Origin: an uncultured Acidobacteriota bacterium
Lineage (GTDB): Bacteria; Acidobacteriota; UBA6911; CAINFC01
Assembly: GCA_903847975.1 (NCBI GenBank)
Contig: CAINFC010000288.1
Span: forward strand, 1-51,062
Reading direction: 5' to 3'
Length of the DNA stretch: 51,062 bases
This document shows, one piece after another, positions 34,937 through 42,010 of this stretch. Every line of letters begins with the position of its first letter. Within the stretch, counting starts at the first letter, position 1. Under the pieces are notes generated by a model, which saw only the letters and a list, made by a program, of their open reading frames with translations, had not been told where the DNA came from and did no database searches. The translations under genes and the position numbers were made by a program.

Positions 34937-36361
34937 ATGCCCCCCGACTACTCCGATCCGTCCGACCGGGAAAAAGACCGCCAGGAGCTGTTCCGGCGGT
35001 TCTCCAGAGGAGGCCTGGCGCGCTCGCGTCTGCGACGCCTTCTTCAGGGAACCGTGTGGCCGCTGCTGATCGGCTCGGCCTCGGCCGCCAAGCGCCTGCT
35101 GGATTTCACCGCCGCGGCCCTGCTGCTGTTGCTATTGGCCCCCATGATGCTGCGCACCATTCTGCTCTGGCAGGCCACGGGACGACATGTTTTCCAGCGC
35201 ACCCCCCGGCTGGGCCGCTGGTGCAGGGAGTTTGACCAGCTTTCCTTCGCTCCGCGGTCGAACCGGCTGTTCCGGATCATGAAATCGCTCGGTCTGATTT
35301 CCCTGCCGGTGCTGTTCAACATTCTGAAAGGCGACATGTCCTTCATCGGACCGCGCCCGGTCAGCCCGGGAGAGCTGAGCCCGCGCGACCGTATGGCACG
35401 CCGGCGGTACGATGTCAAACCCGGACTGATCGGCCTTTGGTGGCTTCGGCAGAGAGGGAATATCGCCTACGACTCCGAGGCGCAGGTCGACCGGCAATAT
35501 GTCGACAGCCAGAGTGTCTGGGGGGACCTGGGCATCGTGCTGCGGGCTATCCCCGCCGTCTTTTACGGCAAGGGAAGCACGGACGCTCCGGACAGCCTGA
35601 CCATCCTGGGGATGCCGATCCGTAACCTGACCATGTCCGAGGCGGTGCAAGCCATGGCCGACTTCCTGAATGGCACCCAGCCACGTCAGGTCTGCTTCGT
35701 CAACGCCGACTGCGCCAACCTGGCTTACCGCGATCCCGAATACCTTTCTGTGCTGCGCACCGCCGACCTGTGCCTGGCGGACGGAATCGGCATCAAGCTG
35801 GCCGGAAAGCTTCTCGGGCGCGAGATACGGCAGAACGTCAACGGGACCGACCTGTTTCCGCGACTCTGCGAGGCGCTGGCGGAAAGCCCGCACAGCCTTT
35901 ATCTCCTGGGCGCCCGCCCCGGTATTGCCGAAGCGGTGCGGGACTGGATATCCCAGAACTATCCCGGCGCCAGGGTAGCGGGCTGCCGGCATGGCTACTT
36001 CCCCCCGGAGGAGGAACCGGCCGTCCTGCGGGAAATCGCTGCCTCCGGGGCCTCGCTGCTGCTGGTATCCTTCGGAGCGCCCCGCCAGGACAAGTGGATC
36101 CGCCGTCACCTTCCGGAAACCGGGGTCAAAGTGGCCATGGGGGTCGGCGGGCTGATGGATTTTTACTCCGGCCGGATTCCGCGGGCTCCGCAGTGGATGC
36201 GCGATATCGGCTTCGAGTGGATTTTTCGCTTCTACCAGGAGCCCGGACGCATGTGGAGGCGCTACCTGATCGGCAATGCCGTTTTCATGTACCGGGTGCT
36301 GGTCGAAAAATATTCCCGCCGGGACCGGAGATCCCCAAAGGCATCTAATACGGAGAGGTAA
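34937..36361 (+). CDS. Fusion: PGT-like domain lacking the catalytic dyad + WecG/TagA/CpsF glycosyltransferase
   Basis: Protein of 474 aa. The N-terminal part (about 45-215) aligns with the sugar transferase family: AKRLLDFTAAALLLLLLAP helix, LKGDMSFIGPRPVSPGE, and PGLIGLWWLRQRGN. The FRTM-like motif is replaced by LSFAP, and Ile121-Ser122 stand where the Asp-Glu dyad belongs. The C-terminal part (about 220-465) is a GT26 domain: NADCANLAYRDPEYLSVL, the catalytic-base-type Asp282 in LADGIG, NGTDLFPRL, SFGAPRQDKWI and VGGLMDFYSG. GT26 enzymes add the second sugar to the lipid-linked first sugar. The dead N-terminal domain could dock the lipid or the active upstream PGT (inference). Confidence 0.85.
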   Translation: MPPDYSDPSDREKDRQELFRRFSRGGLARSRLRRLLQGTVWPLLIGSASAAKRLLDFTAAALLLLLLAPMMLRTILLWQATGRHVFQRTPRLGRWCREFDQLSFAPRSNRLFRIMKSLGLISLPVLFNILKGDMSFIGPRPVSPGELSPRDRMARRRYDVKPGLIGLWWLRQRGNIAYDSEAQVDRQYVDSQSVWGDLGIVLRAIPAVFYGKGSTDAPDSLTILGMPIRNLTMSEAVQAMADFLNGTQPRQVCFVNADCANLAYRDPEYLSVLRTADLCLADGIGIKLAGKLLGREIRQNVNGTDLFPRLCEALAESPHSLYLLGARPGIAEAVRDWISQNYPGARVAGCRHGYFPPEEEPAVLREIAASGASLLLVSFGAPRQDKWIRRHLPETGVKVAMGVGGLMDFYSGRIPRAPQWMRDIGFEWIFRFYQEPGRMWRRYLIGNAVFMYRVLVEKYSRRDRRSPKASNTER

Positions 36362-36365
36362 GTCG

Positions 36366-37874
36366 ATGAATTGTATCGTAATCGCTGCCGCACACTGTCC
36401 CGCTCTGTCTCCGCTGGAGGAGCGGAATCCGGCTCTTCTGCTTCCGCTGGTGGACCGGCCTTTCCTCCAGCACGTCGTGGAGTTCCTGGTCGACCAGGGC
36501 ATTACCGAATTCGATTTTATCCTCAGCCACATGCCGGAGAAAATAGAGGAGTTCCTGGGAGACGGCGCCCGCTGGGGAAGCCGGTTCCGTTTCCATCTGG
36601 CCCGCGACCCGCTGCACCCCTACCGGAATCTTCCGCTGATCGCCACTCCGGACCGGGGGCCGGAGTTTTTTCTGGCCCATGCCGATCGCCTGCCGCTCCT
36701 TGACCCGGGTCCTATCCCGGACACCGGCGGGCCGGCCCTGTATTACCACCGGAGCGGAGACCGTCTCGCCTGGAGCGGGTGGGGGCGGCTGCAGCCCGCC
36801 GCCCTGGACGGTATCGGTGAAATGGACGAGAACCGCCTGGAAGAGCACTTGAAGGAGCAGCCCGGCACCCGGCTCGTAGAGGTGCCGGAAATGCTCCGGG
36901 TTCAGGCTTTTGACAGCCTCCTGGAATCCAACCGCGCCCTGCTGGCCAAAAAGATGCCCGGCCTGTCGCCTTCCGGAACGGAGACCGATGAAAGCATCTG
37001 GATTTCGCGGAACGTCAGCCTCCATCCGTCTGCCGGTCTGATCCCCCCGGTTTTCATCGGGCAGAACTGCCGGATTGGAAAAGGCGTGCGGCTGGGGCCG
37101 GGGGCCATTGTCGGTCATGACTGCGTTCTCGACACCCGCTGTACAGTGGCCGACTCGGTGATTTTTCCGGGCAGCTACGTGGGGGAGGCTCTCGAGCTGG
37201 ATCACGTGCTGGTGGATAAAAACCGGCTGGTCAATGTCAAGGTGGGCGTCGCCGTCTCCATTACCGACGATTTCATCCTGAGCGGGATTTCCGGGATCTC
37301 TTTCGGTAAAAAGCTGCACGGCTGGTTCTCCCGGTTCGCCGCCGCGTTCCTGCTGGTCCTGTGCTCCCCGGTTCTCCTGCTTACGGCTCTTTGTCTGGCG
37401 GCATTCCGCTCCGGCCCTGTGCTGCGCCGGAGCGGCGTCGTCCGCCTGCCGGCTCCCGCGGATCCGTTTCACTGGAAAACATTCTCCCTCTGGAGCTTTG
37501 AAAAGGATGCCGCCGGCACGCGCGGTCTGCGCCACCTGGTTCTGACTGCCTTGCCCCAGCTGATTCATGTGGCCCGCGGCCACTGCCGTTTCGTGGGAGT
37601 TGCCCCGCGGACCCGCGAGCAGGTGCAGGCCCTCCCCCGCGACTGGCAAGCGCTTTACCTGCAGGCCAAGCCGGGAGTCATCACCGAGGCCCTGGTTCAG
37701 TATGGCCCGAACCCTTCCGCGGACGATCTTTACTCGGCCGAGGTGTTTTATTCCGTCCGCCACGGTTTGGGCCACGACCTCCGGCTGCTTCTCCGATACC
37801 TGGGTCAGGTTCTGGGACTGTCCCCCCAGGCCCCGGCAGAGAGGGAGGATCCTTCCTCCTCCCAAAACCGCTAG
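36366..37874 (+). CDS. Fusion pseudoenzyme: degenerate nucleotidyltransferase + beta-helix + degenerate PGT-like domain
   Basis: Protein of 502 aa. The N-terminus aligns with the pyrophosphorylase at 32983, but LAAGRGTR has become IAAAHCPA, PKPMIP reads NPALLLP, the GSGGALK loop is missing and CGDA reads AHAD. Hexapeptide-type repeats follow near 215-310 (PPVFIGQNCRIGKGVRLGPG). From about 320, a membrane helix (FAAAFLLVLCSPVLLLTALCL) and the pattern TALPQLIHVARGHCRFVGVAPRT match a sugar transferase domain in which Thr394-Ala395 replace Asp-Glu and KFRTM reads KTFSLW. A good Shine-Dalgarno GGAGAGG precedes ATG 36366. Both enzyme halves look catalytically dead, yet the frame is intact, which argues for a structural role. 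Confidence 0.75.
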   Translation: MNCIVIAAAHCPALSPLEERNPALLLPLVDRPFLQHVVEFLVDQGITEFDFILSHMPEKIEEFLGDGARWGSRFRFHLARDPLHPYRNLPLIATPDRGPEFFLAHADRLPLLDPGPIPDTGGPALYYHRSGDRLAWSGWGRLQPAALDGIGEMDENRLEEHLKEQPGTRLVEVPEMLRVQAFDSLLESNRALLAKKMPGLSPSGTETDESIWISRNVSLHPSAGLIPPVFIGQNCRIGKGVRLGPGAIVGHDCVLDTRCTVADSVIFPGSYVGEALELDHVLVDKNRLVNVKVGVAVSITDDFILSGISGISFGKKLHGWFSRFAAAFLLVLCSPVLLLTALCLAAFRSGPVLRRSGVVRLPAPADPFHWKTFSLWSFEKDAAGTRGLRHLVLTALPQLIHVARGHCRFVGVAPRTREQVQALPRDWQALYLQAKPGVITEALVQYGPNPSADDLYSAEVFYSVRHGLGHDLRLLLRYLGQVLGLSPQAPAEREDPSSSQNR

Positions 37875-37913
37875 GAGTCTGTCCGGAAAATCGACATCTC
37901 CAACAAGAATTCT

Positions 37914-38058
37914 GTAGAGACGTGCGAATTGCGCACCTACGCCATAATAACCTTGCCAGTCGTTTCCTCAGGGGGACGGAACCCATCCGTGCACGGGAAG
38001 GTTCTTGTGCAGGATTTTTCTCACCCGGATAATCCTTGGGGCGCGCGCCGCGCGCCCC
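37914..38058. repeat. Two diverged copies of a palindromic intergenic unit
   Basis: The gap 37875-38245 has no supportable gene. It contains GTGCG/CGCAC within GTAG..CTAC at 37914-37940, and a 21-bp near-perfect palindrome GGGGCGCGCG-C-CGCGCGCCCC at 38038-38058. Each is followed by a similar tail (ATAACCTTGCC and ATAGCCTTGCC, then a CGxTTCCTyxG-like stretch), so they look like a direct duplication with about 120 bp period. Confidence 0.5.
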
Positions 38059-38245
38059 TACCCCGATAGCCTTGCCTGCCGATTCCTTCGGCGGAGCGGA
38101 ATAGCGGCCTTCCGCATGGTTAATTTCCCGGGCAGACTCCTGGCCAAGGCGGCTGAGAGCATCTTCCCCGCTGCGGCACACACCGGGCGGATAACCAGAC
38201 GAAAACGCCGGGACCTCTTCCCAAACGGTAATATTTCCAATCGAG

Positions 38246-41200
38246 ATGCCATCGTCAAGCAATAATCCGGACGGACAGGAATACGGGGCCGGCAAGCATC
38301 CGGCCTGGCTGATTTCGATCCTGGAATATCCGGCGACCGCCTGGTTGATCCTGGCTTCGCTATTATGCATTTCCGTGTGGATCTGGTACGAAGCCGACCT
38401 TTTTATTCGCGAGAGAGGAGTCGAACGGTTTACGGACAGGACCGACGACATCGCCCAGGAGATCACCCACCACCTGGAGACCTACGAGACTTTTCTGCGC
38501 TGCGGAGCCGCCTTGTTCCAGTCCTCCCAGCATGTCCGCCGCGAGCAATGGAAAAACTTCATGGCCGGCTCCCAGATCTACCAGGTGTACCCCGGCGTGC
38601 AGGGTATCGGTTTCGCCCCGATCATCTCTTCCGAGGATGCAGAAGAACAGGTGCGCCGGATTCAGTCCGAAAGCTACCCGGATTTTCACATCTGGCCAGC
38701 GGGCCAGCGGACAGAGTATTCCCCGGTCCTTTACCTGGAGCCTCACGAGGAGCGGTCCCAGGGAACCCTGGGCTTCGACATGTATTCCGATCCGGTCCGG
38801 CGCACCGCCATGAACACGGCCCGCGATTCGGGAAAAATGTGCCTCTCCGGCATGGTGGATCTGGAGCAGGAACCCGGCGGGAAAACACAGAAAGGCTTCC
38901 TTATGATCCTGCCGGTGTATCGGCAGGCGGCCGGCCTGCAGAGCCTGAAAGAAAAGAGAGAAGCTCTGACCGGCTTCGTCTTCAGCCCTTTCCGCGTTCA
39001 GCCCTTCCTGGAAGGAATCTTGGGAAGGCTTTCCACGAATCTTACCGTTTCTCTTTTTGAAGCTCCGGGCACCGACGGAAAGCGGCTGATTTTTCATACC
39101 GGGGCAACCGTCCTCCCGGACTCCCCAAGCCGGCCAGCCGCCTTTCAGCGGACCGTGCCGCTGGTCGTCCACGACAGCCGGCCGTGGACCCTGCACATCC
39201 AGGCCGAATCCTCCTTCCTGGATATCACCGATCGTGTTTTGCCCGCGGTGGTGGCCATCGGCAGCGGTGCCCTGGCTCTGCTTATCTTTGTGGTGGTTTT
39301 GGTTCTCTCCGGACAGTCCAGCCGGGTGGGAAGACTGGCGCAAAAAATCACCGGACAGCTCGAACAGTCGGAGACCCGCTGGTCCCTGGCCATGCGGGTA
39401 ATCGGCGACGGCCTTTGGGACTGGAATCTGGAAAGCAATACGGTCACCTACGAACACCGCTTCAAGGAAATGCTCGGTTATTCCGACCAGGAGTTCGGCC
39501 CGTCGCCCGATGAGTTTCTGTCACGCCTGCATCCCGGGGAATCCGAGGAATTGCTCCACACCATCCGGCGCCACCTGGAGGGCGAGATTCCCGCGTTTTC
39601 TGCGGAGCACCGAATGAGGTGCAAGGACGGCTCCTGGATCTGGGTCTTATGCCGGGGCCAGGTAATGAATCGCGACCCCCAGGGAAAGGCGCGGCGATTG
39701 ATCGGCATCACCTCGGATATTACCGAACGGAAGCTTCATGAACGCGAGATTCAGCAGGCCCGCCAGAGCGCGGAATCGGCTAACCAGGCCAAGTCCGACT
39801 TCCTGGCAAAAATGAGCCATGAGATCCGTACGCCGATGAACGCAGTGATCGGATTGACCGGCCTCCTTTTGGATACCGATCTGAACAGGGAACAGAGGGA
39901 ATGGTCGGGACTGATTCGCAGCAGCGGGCAGCACCTTCTTTCGATCATCAACGACATTCTCGACTTCTCAAAGATCGAAGCCGGACTGCTCCAGCTGGAA
40001 AAAACTCCTTTCAACGTACGTTCCTGCATGCAGGAAGCCTTCGATCTGATCGCCCACCAGGCTTCACGGAAGGATCTGGACGTGGGCTACCTGGTGGAGG
40101 AGGATACGCCTCATGAACTCATCGGCGATGCAACCCGGCTGCGCCAGGTCCTAATGAACCTTCTCGGCAATGCGGTGAAATTTACCGAGGCCGGGGCGGT
40201 GACGGCCTCGGTCCGCGCCGTTCCCCTTGCGGAAAACACCTATCGTGTGGAATTTGCCGTCCGGGACACGGGCATTGGAATCGCCCCCGAAAACCTGGAT
40301 CGCCTTTTCCTGTCCTTCAGCCAGGGTGATTCTTCCATCCAAAAGAAATACGGCGGCTCGGGACTCGGCCTGGCAATCAGCAAGCAGCTGGTACAGATGA
40401 TGGGCGGCCACTTGTGGGTGGAAAGCACTCCGGGAAAAGGCTCCACCTTTCACTTTACCATGGAGGCACCGGCACCACCGGACCGGGAGACTACCGGCAC
40501 CACCGGACCGGAACAGGCCTTTTCCGGCAGGCGACTGCTGATCGTTTCTTCCTCCAGGGAGGTCCAGGATCTGATTTCCGGTCAGGTCCGTTCCTGGCAT
40601 ATGCAGCCTTTCCTGGCCGAATCGCCGGAAAATGCACTGAGCCGCATCCGCCGTCGCGAGCGGATGGACGCGATCCTGATTGACCGCAGTTCTTTCTCCC
40701 TGGACTGGAAAGAGATGGTATTCGCCCTGCGAGCCGAGCCGGCCTGCCGCTCCCTGCCTGTCCTGGTCCTGGAGCAATCCCGGGAAAAAGAGAATTTGCG
40801 CACCCGGGGAATAGGGGTCAATGTGGTCCGGAGACCGCTGAGCCCGCCGGATCTGTTCGGCTGCCTCGTTTCTTCCCTGGCCCGCCCGGCCCCGGCTCCC
40901 GCTGCGCCGGCGAACGAATCTGCGGATCCGGTGGTGAATCTCGCCGAACGGCTGCCGCTTCGAATTCTGTTGGCGGAGGATAACCCGACCAACCAGGTGG
41001 TACTTTCCCTGATTCTCGGAAGGCTCGGTTATAAGCCGGATACAGCTGTGGACGGCCTCGAGGCCGTGAAGGCCGCCACGGAGAAAGACTACGATCTGGT
41101 ACTGATGGACATCCGCATGCCCCGGATGGACGGCCTGGAAGCTTCCCGTCGGATTCGAGCCGCGCGGCCCGGCGGTTCGCCGTACATCATTGCCGTCACG

Positions 41201-41734
41201 GCAGACGCCATGAAAGGGAGCGAGGAAAAATGCTTCGCGGCCGGCATGAACGACCTTCTGACCAAGCCGATCGACCCTGCGGAACTGATGGCCTCCATCC
41301 GGCGAAGCCGGGGAGAGCCATCGGCAGCCCCTCGCCCCAAAGAGGAAAAGAGGAGCGGAGCCCGGCTCGTGATCGATTGGACCGTTCTCGAGCAGCTCCA
41401 GGACGGACAGGAAGAGGAGGAAACCGATATCCGGGCGGAACTTCTCGGCCTCTTCCTGGAGGATACGCCGGAAAGGCTTGCCGCGGCACGTCAGGCTTTC
41501 CTCGATGGGAATTCGGCCCTGTTGCGCGATGAAGCCCACGCCCTGAAAGGAAGCTGCCGCCAAATTGGCGCCGCGTGCCTGTCGGACCTCAGCGAGCAGC
41601 TGCAGCGAAAATCGGAGGATGCGGCACCGGCTGCGGAATTGATCTCCCTGCTGGATCAAATGGATGCGCAATTCTTCCTCGTCCGGCAAGCCGCGGAGGA
41701 CCGGTTTCGGTCCGACGCGGATCGGGAAACCTAG
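38246..41734 (+). CDS. CHASE-domain hybrid histidine kinase with pseudo-receiver, receiver and HPt
   Basis: Membrane sensor kinase of 1162 aa. Transmembrane helix 1 is near residues 28-45 and helix 2 near 330-352, flanking an extracytoplasmic CHASE domain (VQGIGFAPIISSEDAEEQVRR, GTLGFDMYSDPVRRTAMNTARD). A PAS domain follows (about 385-500). HisKA has His525 in MSHEIRTPMNAVIGL; the HATPase has NLLGNAVKFTEAG, DTGIGI and GSGLGLAIS. A degenerate receiver (about 757-880) lacks the acidic pair, though it keeps Asp813. A complete receiver has Asp955 in LMDIRMPRMDG. HPt His1098 is in EAHALKGSC. This is a full phosphorelay except for the final output regulator. Strongly similar in its C-terminal two thirds to the kinase at 44631. 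Confidence 0.92.
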   Translation: MPSSSNNPDGQEYGAGKHPAWLISILEYPATAWLILASLLCISVWIWYEADLFIRERGVERFTDRTDDIAQEITHHLETYETFLRCGAALFQSSQHVRREQWKNFMAGSQIYQVYPGVQGIGFAPIISSEDAEEQVRRIQSESYPDFHIWPAGQRTEYSPVLYLEPHEERSQGTLGFDMYSDPVRRTAMNTARDSGKMCLSGMVDLEQEPGGKTQKGFLMILPVYRQAAGLQSLKEKREALTGFVFSPFRVQPFLEGILGRLSTNLTVSLFEAPGTDGKRLIFHTGATVLPDSPSRPAAFQRTVPLVVHDSRPWTLHIQAESSFLDITDRVLPAVVAIGSGALALLIFVVVLVLSGQSSRVGRLAQKITGQLEQSETRWSLAMRVIGDGLWDWNLESNTVTYEHRFKEMLGYSDQEFGPSPDEFLSRLHPGESEELLHTIRRHLEGEIPAFSAEHRMRCKDGSWIWVLCRGQVMNRDPQGKARRLIGITSDITERKLHEREIQQARQSAESANQAKSDFLAKMSHEIRTPMNAVIGLTGLLLDTDLNREQREWSGLIRSSGQHLLSIINDILDFSKIEAGLLQLEKTPFNVRSCMQEAFDLIAHQASRKDLDVGYLVEEDTPHELIGDATRLRQVLMNLLGNAVKFTEAGAVTASVRAVPLAENTYRVEFAVRDTGIGIAPENLDRLFLSFSQGDSSIQKKYGGSGLGLAISKQLVQMMGGHLWVESTPGKGSTFHFTMEAPAPPDRETTGTTGPEQAFSGRRLLIVSSSREVQDLISGQVRSWHMQPFLAESPENALSRIRRRERMDAILIDRSSFSLDWKEMVFALRAEPACRSLPVLVLEQSREKENLRTRGIGVNVVRRPLSPPDLFGCLVSSLARPAPAPAAPANESADPVVNLAERLPLRILLAEDNPTNQVVLSLILGRLGYKPDTAVDGLEAVKAATEKDYDLVLMDIRMPRMDGLEASRRIRAARPGGSPYIIAVTADAMKGSEEKCFAAGMNDLLTKPIDPAELMASIRRSRGEPSAAPRPKEEKRSGARLVIDWTVLEQLQDGQEEEETDIRAELLGLFLEDTPERLAAARQAFLDGNSALLRDEAHALKGSCRQIGAACLSDLSEQLQRKSEDAAPAAELISLLDQMDAQFFLVRQAAEDRFRSDADRET

Positions 41735-41818
41735 GCCCTCGAGTGGGCTGCGCAACCTTGAACTTCCAGCGCCTGTTTGCCGCACGATCCGCCACTTGTG
41801 GTGGAAGGGCCCGGTTCT

Positions 41819-41962
41819 GCCGTCTTGATGGGACTTTTGCCCCGGAATAGCCGTCCTGTGCCGGTTTACGCGGAGCCTCACCCGGGCCATGGCGGAGCAC
41901 GACGGTCCCATATCCGATAGTTCGCTCCGCGCGGCAAACGCCCAAGTCCCATCAGGAACGGC
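41819..41962. repeat. 18-bp inverted repeats 107 bp apart
   Basis: In the gap 41735-42010, GCCGTCTTGATGGGACTT (41819-41836) is matched in reverse complement by AAGTCCCATCAGGAACGGC (41944-41962), with one mismatch and one extra base. They could be ends of a 144-bp miniature element, or a regulatory stem for the following gene. Otherwise the gap has no gene. Confidence 0.45.
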
Positions 41963-42010
41963 AACAACGCAAGACTTCCTACCGCTTCCTCCAGGAATGA
42001 GAACGCTACC

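Noticed and set aside
37875-38245. CRISPR array suspected from repeated palindromes
   Set aside because: Only two diverged units with unequal sequence and no regular spacers; no cas genes in the window.
38005-38265. 86-codon open frame in the gap before the CHASE kinase
   Set aside because: It crosses the palindrome, has no convincing ribosome-binding site and overlaps the kinase start; no similarity recognised.
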